From Utricularia gibba (lineage: Eukaryota; Streptophyta; Magnoliopsida; Lamiales; Lentibulariaceae), in contig NEEC01000013.1 in the NCBI GenBank assembly GCA_002189035.1, positions 248,001 to 312,000 on the forward strand: a DNA stretch of 64,000 bases, given 5' to 3'. A program made the translations under genes and the position numbers. The stretch's first letter is position 1. Each line of letters opens with the position of its first letter. Shown here in pieces: positions 34,455 through 45,755 of this stretch. The notes below the pieces were generated by a model, which saw only the letters and a program-made list of their open reading frames with translations, had not been told where the DNA came from and did not search any database.

Positions 34455-35855
34455 TGATAAACGGAAATTCCTAATATCGTTGCAATAAAAATAGAAAATC
34501 CGTTATCAAATAAATTTATAATCCCTAATCTACACAAAATACAAATTTAGAAAACTTGTATAGTGGATATCGGGGTCGATTATGAAGAGCTTGTGCTTGC
34601 TAAGTGTTTTAATAAATGCATGATTTCGGATAACAGTAGGTCTGAGTCTAAGCTCGGACTAACAGTGGTAAACAAGTTCAGTAAACAAGGTAGGTAAGCA
34701 ATATCAGGTTTCAATGCTAAAGTGACAGGTGCTGGTTCTAATTTAGAATAATACGATGATGCCTTAAGGATCTGCAGGTGGTGTGGTGCTAAAATGTCTA
34801 AGTTAAATTACCATGTTCCTACACTCACAACTTCAAATCACCTAGGTCTACCCAGGTTATTTGTCATATTTTCGGCTAAGCTAGTCTCCAATATCATCAC
34901 CAACTTTACAATTAGGTCTACCCGCATGCAAAGTGTATAGAACTAGGTCTCCCCGGTTCTACTGGTTCTACCCCGGACTAACACCTACTGCGCCCGCCTT
35001 GATTTGTTGGTCTACCTCTAAACCAAGCTTCTTAGTTGTGAAGTTACTTGTTCCCCTCCTTAGGTCTACCCATGGAATGATAGAAACAAGAACTAAGAAA
35101 CAATAATGAATTTTACTAAGATTACTAGACCCACATCACCATGCTTCTCCTTAAGACATCCCTAAGGTTTTAGCTACTCATACTTTGAAGGTTAAGCATG
35201 ATAGCATTAACATAAAACAAAAAAATGTCAAGAGCATTGTGAAAGAGTTGCGTGTAGAAACTGAAAACATCAACAAACTAAAGTAAAGCAGTAAGAATTC
35301 AGTTTTCCTTCTGCTATTGTTCCCTGGCCGGAACAATAGCACTGGACTAGGTTTTGATGTTGTTCTTAAGGGTGAAGTCCTTCTTCTCTCATGGTTTGTG
35401 TTCTTCGTGTTGGAGTTGGAGGAGAAGCCCCCTCGGGTGCTCTCCGTGCTCCACCCCCATCTGCCTGCTTGTTCTTTTTGCTCCACTTCCCGCTTTCTCT
35501 TCTTTTCGAAATTAATATCTTCCCTCATTTACTCCCACGCACTGTTCCTGACACCAGCACTGTTCTCGGCCTGAACTTGCAGACTGCAAGCGGCAGAACA
35601 GTGCCCTTTGACTCCTGCAGCTTGGTGACTTGCACGAAATCCAAATTTCTTCCTTGACTTTCGGGTTGCTGCTAGACTCCAAAATCGGGTTAGACATGGG
35701 GTGGGCTAAATCAAAGGATTTAGCCCACTAATACACCAAAAATCATATTTTCCCTAATCAAATAAAAATACTAAAAATTATAAAATTAACGTTTAAACAT
35801 AATTAAAAATTTATGATTTTTCATATCTTAAAACATGAAAATTTGTGTGTTATCA
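34455..35855 (-). mobile_element. Solo LTR of family F2, copy B, inside reverse transcriptase
   Basis: On the plus strand it runs tgataaacggaaatt to gtgtgttatca, i.e. a minus-oriented F2 LTR of 1401 bp. The pentamer AGGTC is duplicated exactly (34450-34454 and 35856-35860). Removing the element plus one pentamer rejoins the RT frame. A hairpin at 35701-35728 has the same 12-bp arms as copy A, but the 4-nt loop is inverted relative to the element (CTTT instead of AAAG). ORFs at 35178-35697 are LTR sequence. Confidence 0.93.
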
Positions 35856-36690
35856 AGGTCTTTATGGATGATTTCACTGTTTATGGCAATAGTTCTAATG
35901 AATGCTTAGGAAACTTATCTTTGATTTTGAAAAGATGTGTTGTGACTAACCTTGTGCTTAACTATGAGAAGTGCCATTTTATGGTTGAGCAAGACATCAT
36001 TTTGGGACATGTAGTTTCCAAGAAAGGGATTGAAGTGGACAAAGCAAAGGTTGAGGTAATCCAAAAGCTACCTTACCCTACTTGTGTTCGAGACATTCGC
36101 TCCTTTCTTGGTCATGCGGGATTCTATAGAAGGTTTATCCAAGATTTTTCAAAAATTGCATCCCCCTTATGTTTCTTGTTACACAAAGATGTTGATTTCA
36201 TTTTTGATGAAAATTTTCGGTTAGCTTTTGACACTTTGAAGGAAAAACTTGTTTCGGCCCCTATCATTCAGGCACCTAACTGGAATTTGCCTTTTGAGCT
36301 AATGTGTGACGCTAGTGATGTAGCATTAGGAGCAGTCCTCGGACAGAAGTTGGAGAAGGCATCACATGTGATCCACTATGCCTCAAAGTGTCTGGATGAT
36401 GCACAGCGGAATTACACTACAACAGAGAAGGAGCTTTTGGTCATCATTTTTGCATTGGAAAAATTCTGACCCTACTTGCTCGGAGCCAAGATCATTGTTT
36501 ACTCTGATCATGCAGCATTGAGGTATCTCCTCAACAAAAAGGATTCAAAACCTCGTCTTATCAGATGGATCCTATTACTCCAGGAGTTTGACATAGAAAT
36601 CCAAGATAAGAAGGGATGCGAGAATTTGGTAGCAGATCATCTTAGCCGCATCACCTCTGGAGAAGAATCCAGCCCATTGGCGACAACTTC
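35856..36690 (+). pseudogene. Reverse transcriptase C-terminus and RNase H
   Basis: Begins with the catalytic FMDDFTVYGNSSNECL motif (YxDD-type box as FMDD). It continues CHFMVEQDIILGHVVSKKGI, RDIRSFLGHAGFYRRFIQDF, and RNase H with LPFELMCDASDVALGAVLGQ and [20 protein letters not shown]. It ends [16 protein letters not shown] at 36467-36469 sits between LEKF and PYLLG, where CGA (Arg) is likely. The frame shifts at the CCC run 36673-36675 just before integrase. Confidence 0.9.
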
Positions 36691-37950
36691 CCTGATGAGC
36701 ACTTATTCATGATCCATGATGGAAGTCCCTTGTACGCAGACAATGTGAATTTTCTTGTAACAGGACATTTTCTAGAGGACTTCCAGCCTCATCAAAAGGA
36801 GAAGTTGCGGAGTGACAATATGCACTACACTTGGGACGACCCATACCTGTGGAAGATTGGGCCTGATCAAATCCTTCGTCGGTGTATCCCTCAAGGTGAA
36901 GTGAATTCAATTCTTACTCATTGCCATGAACTACCTTGTGGGGGTCATTTTGGTCCAAAGGTCACAGTTAATAAGGTATTGGAAGCTGGCTTCTATTGGC
37001 CTACTCTCTTCCGAGACGCATACCTTCATTGCAAGGCATGCCCTAATTGCCAAAGAGGTGGAGGAATAGGTTTCAGGGACCATATGCCACTTCAGCCCAT
37101 CGTGATGTGCGAAATTTTCGATGCTTGGGGTATTGACTTCATGGGACCATTCCCTTCATCAAAGGGAAAGATTTATATCCTTCTTGCTGTTGATTACGTC
37201 TCCAAGTGGGTTGAAGCCATGGCATGTGAGAAAGATGACGCAAGGACTGTAAGCTATTCCTTGACTTCTTACATTTTCCCTAGGTTTGGTTATCCTAAGA
37301 TTCTCATTTCCGATAGAGGTACCCACTTCGTGAACCATGTCATAAGGGCCATGCTAACAAAATTTGGTGTTCATCATCGTCTTTCTACAGCTAGGCATCC
37401 TCAGACTAATGGGTAGGCTGAAAACTCAAATCAAGAGATCAAATGCATCCTAGAACGAACAGTGAATCTGACTAGAAGAGACTGGAGTCTCAGGCTGAAT
37501 GATGCGTTATGGGCCTACCGCATAGCTTACAAAAATCCCATTGGAATGTCTCCCTTTCACATGATCTATGGAAAGTCTTGCCACCTTCCAGTAGAGATTC
37601 ATCACAAAGCGTACTGGGCCATCAAAGCATGCAACATGATTAGTGACCAAGCAGGAGAAAAGAGACTGCTTGATCTGAACGAATTAGAGGAAATCCGCTT
37701 GAATGCCTACTCCAATCACTTGATCTACAAGGAGAAGGTAAAACACTTCCATGACATTAAGTTGCATGAAAAGAAATTTCGAGTTGGTCATAAAGTTCTT
37801 TTATATAATACCACTTTGAAATTTTTCCTGGAAAACAGAGATCTAAATGGCAAGGACCTTATGAAGTTTCACATGTTTTCCCTTATGGTGTTGTTGTTAT
37901 CCGTTCTTATGAGACAGGGAAATGTTTCAAGGTCAATGGCCATAGGTTGA
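36691..37950 (+). pseudogene. Integrase
   Basis: Inserts element cDNA into chromosomes. The zinc-binding HHCC region reads HCHELPCGGHFGPKVTVNKV with CKACPNCQRGG. The DDE core has GIDFMGPFPSSKGKIYILLA (first D), ILISDRGTHFVNHVI (second D) and, after a TAG at 37414-37416, [17 protein letters not shown] (catalytic E). The C-terminal part includes [20 protein letters not shown] and [20 protein letters not shown], typical of Athila. The TAG replaces the Gln of the usual TNGQAE and is a C-to-T change. An extra frameshift near 37830 degrades the end. Confidence 0.9.
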
Positions 37951-38364
37951 AACCATATTATGAGAACTTCCAGCCGCAAAAAACTTGCTGTTTGCTCTTA
38001 ATCGAGGATCATCAGTAGTGTACCAAGTCGGTCAACGACTTGAAATTGGCGCTGCGCGGGAGGAAACCCGTGAGTTAATTTTCTCTTTCTTCTTTTACTT
38101 TTGTCTGACGTTGAAGGTTCCGCAAGATTCTGTTGGGATTACACAATATCCCACACATCATTACCGAGAGAAATTGAATATTTTGCTTTCCTTTCCCCCC
38201 ATGATTATCCTCCGTGGGACCTTCTCTCACCATAACTACCTATTTCCCCATTCACACCACTACTTCTACCACTTTCCCCACTTTTCCGTAAGACACTTCC
38301 ACCACTTCTACAAATTTCCAGTTTACTTTCTTCCTCACCTTGTGATCCATCGTAACCAACAGCC

Positions 38365-39556
38365 ATGAAGGGAACCCCTCTGCTTCATCCTTCGTACCCC
38401 TATTAGGAAACCCCGCACAGCTAGGCAACGCAAGGCCGTCATTGAAGGTCCATCACAGAGGAACCGACAGCATTCTGCTTCACCCTCACCTAGACCTCAC
38501 AAACGCCAGTCTGTGCCTCCACCAGAAACTTCATCTTGGGAGATTTCTTCACTGTTTTCCCTAGTTCCTTTAGCCGTACTCCCTCCTATTTTGTACCTTC
38601 CATGGAAAGAATAGGATTCTTCGGCAGCCTAGGAAATGCTAGCTGCAACCCCGGAGAAAGAAGACACACCCGAACTTGTTGCAGATGAGACACCGGAGCA
38701 AGACCCAGTTGCAACCCAGGCTCATACCGACATCTCCGACGAAGATTTCCGACTGGACGACTTGGAGGAAGCAGAAAAAGAAATTGAAATGGAAGAGGCA
38801 TCCAGCCCACCTGCTGCTGAACACAGATGTTCATCCCATGAGGAAGGGGAAGGTGAGGATGATAATATTGATTCTGAAGTGGACTTTTGGATTGCAGAAA
38901 TGCAGGGAGCCGCTAACGAAGGACCACCACTAACGTTCCAAGACGGGGAGCAAGCCATCAATGCTGGTCAAACTAGCAGGCAGCGTGGAAAAGGACAACG
39001 CGGACGACAGAAATTCTGGCGAGATCGTTTGTTGGAGTCTCCTGCCTGGACTCAACTCCGGGATGCTGTCAGGTTTCCCAACAAGAAATCTCAGGCCCTT
39101 TTTAATGCTTTAACTAGTCGCCGCATCCTGTTTTCTTTTCGTTTACATGCTCCTACGTTAGCTCATTTGAATTTGATGCAGGATATTAATCGTATGTTTG
39201 AGTTTTCACCTGAATGTCGTCGTTTTTCAGACATTGATCTTCCTGTTTTTCCAAAATTGGTCTTTGAATTTTATGCTACATTTGCTTTTGATGATGTGGA
39301 AGGGAACCCCATTGCAGAACCTCTAATTTCTTTTCGGTTGGATGGGAAAGACTTTGAGTTTTCTGTTAATGATTTTAATGTTGCTCTTGGTTTCGTGTCT
39401 AAAATTGAACTTACTTCTGCTCGTTATTTGCAATCTTGCTGTGATTATCCCCCATCATTCGATGTGCATAGTGCTTATGGTTCCATGTCTGTGTGTGAAC
39501 CACTCTTTCTTAGTTCCAAACTCAAGGCCCATCACTTGAGGGCCCTGCGCTGTTAG
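38365..39556 (+). CDS. Post-pol ORF in the env-like position (ATHILA ORF type)
   Basis: A 306-codon ORF opens at 38636 (MLAATPEKEDTPELVADETP) and ends at 39556. It has an acidic N-terminus with EEAEKEIEMEEAS, then a conserved region: FWRDRLLESPAWTQLRDAVR, FPKLVFEFYATFAFDDVEGN and KDFEFSVNDFNVALGFVSKI. The region 38365-38635 in another frame reads as basic, Pro/Arg-rich protein (PRTARQRKAVIEGPSQRNRQ), suggesting the original N-terminus lies there. It resembles the ATHILA ORF family (PF03078-like). No clear transmembrane segment is seen, so an envelope role is not supported. The end is probably truncated: coding-like sequence (FEIAWILRELWYADFVSL) continues past the stop in another frame. Confidence 0.7.
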
Positions 39557-39961
39557 TTTTGAACAGGTACCTCGGAGGATGCTATGCTGCGCTGTTAGTT
39601 TTGAACATGTATCTTTGAAATTGCATGGATCTTGCGTGAACTATGGTATGCTGACTTTGTTAGTTTGTGATCAAACATCGATGGCGGTGGCACTGCATGT
39701 TGTAACATCCGGTGCCGTCACTGGATTTAAAACCCTGTGTCCGAATGTGGTGCTTCGTAATATGCAACACAAACGAGGTGCTAGTCCGTCACTACTCGAT
39801 AGCACCGCAATGATTGTGGCGGTTTTTGTAGAACTGCCTTTGCGGAAGAAAGCTCCGCGCTTGTTTATACGTGGTGCTACGACAAACGACGTCAGAACAC
39901 TGTGTACCCTATGCAGTGCTCGTGCCAGTTACCTGTAGTCATCCTACGCCCACATTTTCTT

Positions 39962-40895
39962 TAAAGTAATATTTGTAGCACCATCAACATTTGATGGTGA
40001 TTCTACAAATGAACAAAACCGTTAAAGTAATAAATAAGATCATATCCACATAAAATTGATTCTTTAAATTTTCTTTAAAATAATTATTCAAAAAAAAATA
40101 AAAAACAAAATAATAGACTAGTTTTTTAAAAAATATCTATGGATCTAAGTTTCACTTTGCTAAAACTCATTCATGTGTGTGTGTAAATCATAAAAACTGA
40201 TCTACTTATGTCTTAGTTCGATAGATATTATTCTGAAGTAGTACAACTAAGTAATTATTATAGTACTATCTCTCATTTATTAGAATTATAAAATCAACAA
40301 CGTCATCAGAGTCATTTTATCTTGTATGATTACCCATTTTCTCCTACATTTGATTCTAAGCCCTAAACCTCACACTCTTGCAAACAGATATTAGAGTGAA
40401 TGTATCTAACAAATGATGTTCAATTGAGCACTTCTCTTTAGATGTTTGAGGTCATTTCGAGATTCTATCATAGTTCCTTAAGGTTAAATGGTACTAAAAA
40501 GTATGTTGATAAAGAGAACCGTAAGCAAAATAGAATTAAATATCAAATTCAATATCAAAGAACATGGTAAAATAATCATACATACATAACTTGCACAAGC
40601 AAGATTTCACCATAAATGTTTAACTGCAATGGTCTACACTCATATGCTTGACTCTAATATGAAATTAAACATGAAAATACACATGTAATTCCCTTGTGTA
40701 ACTAAGTTAATATGTTCGTTTTTTCTTTTCCAGGGACTAAACAATCTTCTGGTAAAAACATTCTAAATTTCCAGGCAGTTTGTGTCCGGAAAGAATGATG
40801 ATGCCTGTGCTGGTTTTTCATAGTTTAAGTTTCCAGATTGTTCTTGTTTTTTAGAGACCGGCTCTGTAACATGAGAACTCATAGGTGTGTTGTGT
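39962..40895. repeat. Diverged dispersed repeat F3, copy 2, and unassigned AT-rich DNA
   Basis: About 40000-40740 aligns loosely with 7520-8230. The junction with the Athila tail is abrupt at about 39961 (cacattttc then tttaaagtaat). No LTR terminus or gene is visible. Confidence 0.4.
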
Positions 40896-41286
40896 TGGAA
40901 TAATGTGTATTGGAGAAGGGAAGCTCTATCCCACATTGCAAGTTGAACATGTGTTCAACTAGTTTATAAGGGATAGCAACCCAATACTTTTGATGGGCTT
41001 GAGAGTAAGCTAGGCCTCGCGCGCATGCAGGGTCTTAATTTGTTAGATCGGGTTGGGCTCCCGGAGGGCCCCGAGACCCAGAAATGGCTACACGCAGGGG
41101 GGTACAAAACTTATATATGCATAACATATCTGGTTGCTGTGCCGCCACTACAAACAAATCTTGTCCATCTGGTCCTCGTCAATTTCTCGATACTACAAAA
41201 ATTGAGCCCTTTGATGGAAAGAATTTTCGGCGCTGGAAAGATCGCATCTTTGAGTTGCTAGATATGCAGAATCAATTACCCTAAAC
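40896..41286 (+). mobile_element. Ty1/copia fragment: leader and gag start
   Basis: The sequence starts TGTTGGAATAATGTGTATTG, with ctatcccacattgcaagttg and ataagggatagcaaccca downstream, a layout common in copia LTR/leader regions. An ATG at 41084 opens MATRRGVQNLYMHNISGCCA leading to KIEPFDGKNFRRWKDRIFEL, the characteristic start of copia gag (F-x-G-x-NF-x-RW). It stops at 41282-41284, and no protease, integrase or RT follows. This is a truncated element. Confidence 0.6.
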
Positions 41287-41689
41287 CCCAAATACGGTCA
41301 CTGTATATTCAATTACGGTGACCATCCGTAAATCTACTATTTTTAGCAGAATCACATCAAATTTTATTTCACGCGCCTTCCACTTATCACATCTACAGTA
41401 TCTTTGACTGAAAAAGTATCATTCGGTTCCCGATAAAACAGACTGACAATTTTACTGAATTTATTAAATTGGGTTTTAAAAAACAAATTAATTACTTTAA
41501 AAATTTAATTACACCATTCTTCTCTTCCTTCTTCAACCACCATATCAATCTTCACATTTCAAAGGTTTTTTCACATAGAACAAGTATGCTTTATGTGTAA
41601 TTTTTGTTTATATTTTTTATATCTTAATGGTCATAGCATTGGGTTCTCTATTTCACGAGGATATGAAAGCATACAATATTTGTTTTATC
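41287..41689. other. Unassigned AT-rich spacer
   Basis: No gene. At 41295-41335 there is tacggtcactgta ... attacggtgacc, similar in word content to the repeat units at 49241-49985. Confidence 0.4.
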
Positions 41690-42166
41690 TGAGCTGCGGA
41701 TGAAAACCGATATATCGGATTTGGTCGATCTGAGGGTCACAGAAGGTATCGGAGACATCGTCCCTTTTCGTGTTTTGTTCGGTTTGGCCGAGTGAAGTTA
41801 AAAATAGACAGGGACTTTTTACGTGGAAACCACCGTAAGGTTGAAAATACCACGGAGCTGTCGGACCTCGCCGAGGAGAATTTCACTAGACGTAGGTGAC
41901 GATGAGAATGATACAAATTGGGGAATTCTCCAGGTCCAAAAAATCCCGCTTTTCTTCAATCTGTCTCCTCTTTGTAGAGGAGACCGGTCTAGCCAAATCC
42001 CCTTTTTCAGGTGTCGGTCGCTTTTCATACTTGTACTATGACCTTACTTTTCTGATGCTCGCCACCCACTCTGCTATGGTTCGGCCGCTTTTAAGATTGC
42101 GGCGTACGGCCGCTGTTGTCAGATCTCTGACATATATCGGCCTGTCGGCAGGCGCTGTTTCCTCAT
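41690..42166 (+). repeat. 5' terminal direct repeat of the LARD-like element
   Basis: From gatgaaaaccgatatatcgg through gtcggcaggcgctgtttcctcat it matches 46702-47178 closely, including ggtatcggagacatcgtccc and ccaggtccaaaaaatcccgc. Exact first bases are uncertain because the two copies differ there (tgagctgcgg versus tgttgtag). Confidence 0.8.
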
Positions 42167-42297
42167 CCGCTAGAAACTGCACATTTTCAGGTACCAGTCC
42201 ACGTTTTCTCCTCCCATCCGCTACCTTTGGGCCTTGTTGGAACCACCGCCCCTTCTTTTTCTTCCTGGTGTTAGACCTTCCCTTCTGATTTCTGACA

Positions 42298-44515
42298 ATG
42301 GTTAGGAGGTCTAGTGAATTGGATATTCCCTCTCTCTGCATTGAGTACTCGATTCCCGAGGAATACATAGTTTGTCACGCTCGGGACACCGAAGTCCCTT
42401 GGGGACTGGTGTGGATCCCCTTCCTCCTTTTAGCTTGCCAATTCCCTAGCCTACTTCGAAAGCGATTTACGATTTCCACTTCATCCTTTGATAGTCCATT
42501 TCCTTCATACCTTCGCGGTACCGCTCTATTGTCTTGCCCCGAATTCTATCTTCTGTTTCGCTACCTTCTTAGTCTACTCGGCTGGCATGGATCTGGCTAT
42601 GTCCTTAGTAGATTTCCTTCACCTTTTTAAAATTGTTGTTCGCAAGGCGAAGACCCCCATGGAAGGTCGATTTCACTTCCAGTTCTACCGATTTGAGGAT
42701 AATCCTCATTTCGTTGTGAAAGCCCCTGATACCCACCATGATTGGTGGTCTTCTTTCGTCTTGGTGGCACCCCTTTGGGTTTTCGGTGGAACTTCCCGAT
42801 TAACCCCCAACTCCCTTCCGAGTGAAGCTTTTTGAGGTATATCGGTCCTCGTCCGAATCTCGCGAAGCCTTATACAAAAAGCTTAGTCAGGGTTCCTTCC
42901 CATTCGAAACTCGTTCCTTGACGTTTTCGGGGGAGTCTCTCAAAAGGTTGGGTCTTATCGGTCGTAGTCGCGATCCCCATTGGCCCGATATTGTACCCTC
43001 TAGGAATACTGTTCTACAGACTCTACCTCCTTCTCCTCCAAATCCCCCCTCCATTCTTATCCGACTCCAATTTCACAATCTTCCCAACCCGTGGCCCCAA
43101 GAAAAAGAAAAGGGTTAAGGCGGTTGTCTATAAACCCTCGAAAAAGCAAAGAGGTAGTTAGGCTCTATTTTCCCGTGTTTCAAACTCGGCACGGGGTCTT
43201 ATATTTTCTCCGTTCTTTGTCTTGCGGCTAAAGATATGGCTCGAAGAAATGCCTTGGAAGACTCGGTGATGGCCTGCTTTTCTGTGGAGATGCATAGGAT
43301 GCAAGAGTCGGAAGCGACTCCTCCTATACAGGTTTATCGGGCATTTATCGGTTGCTATAGGTTTCCGACTCTGACCTTCAATTTTTCTTCCAGGTTAGTC
43401 CTCCTGAAGTCCAACCAAATGTTGCTGACCCCGCTGTTGGGGAGGGTCAAACAACTGAAGTTTCCGAGGTTCGTGATCCAACTCCCCATCTGACAGTCGG
43501 AAAGGGGAAAGAAAAAATCCCGCCTTCGCCCGATCTTAACAAAGCCCCGGCTTGCGGCGCAGGGCTCCTGTCTGCGGGCACTTCCACATCGGCTCCCTGG
43601 ATGAAGCACAAAGAAGCCCCGCTCCGATAGAGGTGGAAGACGATCCAACTCTTCCTCCGTCTTCGGTTCCTACCGAACTAAGGAGGATGCTAGATGAAGT
43701 TGTGCCGAGTCTTTTGGACGTTGAACCGGAAGTTATATTGACAGGATTTAGCAGGTATGATCTTTTGCCTTCTTAGTGTCATTCATAACTCATTTCCAAC
43801 TTAGAAGTTTTTCGTCAGGCCTTGACTTTTGGATGGGGGCTGGCCAAGAAAGTTGGGTCTCAACCCGAGGAGGTTGTTTGGCTTTAGAAGCAGGTGGAAG
43901 CTCAAGATGCCAAGATGAAGTTAATGGCTGAGAAAGGAAGCTCGCTGAGGAGCATTCTCGGTAAGCGCGATCGACGCGAGGAAGAACTGCATAATATAAT
44001 TGAAGAGATGGGAAAAGCGGTTGACAACGTCAAATCGGAGAGAGAGGGCTTTCGAGTAAATTTTGAGGAAACGGAAGCCGAATCAAACGAGACCAAAGAT
44101 CGCATCGTGACTCTAGTGGCCAAATTACTAAATCGAGCGTCTCGGCGAGACCTTTTGGAGAACTTCGTCAACTCAGCATGCTTCTCGGAGTTATCTAATA
44201 TCTATGCAGGGGACCTGATCAGTTTGCTTCTCTATCAGCAAGACGTCAGATCAGCCGAGAATTCGGATTATCCATTATGGATCCACGCTTCGACAAGGTC
44301 AATCCTCTAACAAAGGATGAGAATATGCTCGATGTTATCACGAATGCTCACCCTACAACTGAACTCCGATTCGAGGCTGATCGGGCACACTTGATTACAC
44401 TCATCCGAGCTAGAATCGGGCGAGAGAACGAGGCCAAGCTGCAGGCGAGGCTTCGGGGGCATGTTGGCCCCTCGGTCGGTCCTCGCAGCAATCCCCCTCC
44501 TCCTCTTGAAGTTTA
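42298..44515 (+). pseudogene. Gag-like ORF of the LARD element
   Basis: The ATG at 42298 opens MVRRSSELDIPSLCIEYSIP. The frame then breaks into IVHFLHTFAVPLYCLAPNSI and KTPMEGRFHFQFYRFEDNPH followed by HHDWWSSFV. This resembles the putative gypsy-type transposon gag region (PF04195-like). Downstream, 43894-44310 encodes a charged coiled coil (GKRDRREEELHNIIEEMGKA) and 44277-44515 an Arg/Glu-rich tail. At least three frame changes and spacer-like gaps show it is broken. The DWWSSFV motif is shared with the two FCP1-like pseudogenes in this window. Confidence 0.55.
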
Positions 44516-45100
44516 GTTTCCTTGTCTCTTCTTTTGCTAAACTAATGTTTTTATCCCCGATTCTGGGGTTTTTAGGAACTTTGAGATCCCGGTTAGGGAT
44601 TCTTCTTTCTGATTTACTTATCTTTGGCTTCTACTGTTTTCGCCTTAACTGATATTTACGAGTTGCACGATTCGCCAATCCCCCGACCGGGCTCTTCGCT
44701 CAAGTACTCTCTCATAATCACCCGAATTCTTTTAAGGACATGCTCGGGAGCCGCCCAGACTTGAGTCATCTCTCTACTTCGAATATGTCTTCACCTGGTC
44801 AGATTCGCGCTTTCAAGGCATGGCCGGATCGGTCTCGGGCATGTCTGCCATTTCAAGATTCGGCAGCATGCTCTTTATTTAGAGCTTTTTCAGTGCTTTA
44901 TTCGAAAAGCATTTAGGGAGGACTGGTACCCAAGTCGTGTTAGGGCTTTGGAGGTCTTATATTTCGAGGAAAGCCCTGATTCGGCTTGTTGTGCCCATGA
45001 CGAGTTTAGACCTGGGGGGCTTACCAGGGCCCGCATGACCCGGAAGTCGTGTATCTTTTGTCATCCATTTAGTGGGATTTTTTATTTGCCATGGTTCTTT

Positions 45101-45755
45101 CTTATGCGAGCTGAATTGCTGCGAGGGAAGTAGGTGGGGGATCCCTCTTGGGTTGAATAACTTCCTAAATCCGGGCGGGCCCTCTTCTGGCCGAGATCTC
45201 CTTGTTTTAAACATGGGCGGATCTACTTTGAGCGCTTTCGCCGTCTCGAGATACAGCAATAAGGTTTGAACCTAAAGGCTTTTTTGAGACTGACGCAGAC
45301 GGTTGCAAGAACCGGTGCCCCAGTTGTACTCGGGCTTACCCTTACCGCTGGGGTGTAGACTTTGGAGATCACATGTTTGGGGGGGGGGGGTTCACCTAGG
45401 TTTTTGTGACCCGAGGGGTAAATGTCTTTTTGCAAACCCTTTGGTTGGGCCTTTCAGTTTTGATTTGCCTTAGTACTTCCTTACACGAGCTGAACCGCTG
45501 CTAGGGAAGTAGACCAAGACCCCTCATGGGTTCAGTGACTTCCCCAATCCGGATGGCCCTCTTTTGGCCGAAACCCCAGTGTTTTGAGCATGGGCGGATT
45601 TGCTTTGGGCGCTCTCGCCATCTCGAGATTTCAGCAGTAAGGTTAGTACTTAAGGACTTTTTCGGGGCTTACGTGTATGGTTGCAGGAACCGGGGCCCGG
45701 GTTATACCAGGGCTTATCCTTATTACTGGGGCCTGGGTTTAAGAGGCTATAAGTA
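45101..45755 (+). repeat. Tandem duplication inside the LARD element, period about 379 bp
   Basis: Unit 1 (about 45101-45375) and unit 2 (about 45480-45755) share cgagctgaa-cgctgc-agggaagtag, ccctct-tggccgaga/aa, catgggcggat and ggttgca-gaaccgg. A second, smaller duplication follows at about 45803-45902 (tttgcctgggcttat/c...ggccagggctt twice, about 50 bp each). Confidence 0.75.

Larger units (their letters stand above)
29531..39961 (+). mobile_element. Athila-type Ty3/gypsy retrotransposon, family F1, lacking a 3' LTR
   Basis: Order: 5' LTR (29531-30884), tRNA-Asp primer site, gag, protease, reverse transcriptase (split by an F2 LTR), RNase H, integrase, then a post-pol ORF in the env-like position. 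That order and the ATHILA-type third ORF place it in the Athila lineage. No 3' LTR is found before the next unrelated sequence at about 39962, so the right end is deleted or rearranged. Several in-frame stops and frameshifts make it non-autonomous. Confidence 0.88.

Noticed and set aside
39557-41689. 3' LTR of the Athila element
   Set aside because: I looked for TGTTAAGTGTC and CGCATCA-type ends and found none. The sequence changes to repeat F3 and then a copia fragment.
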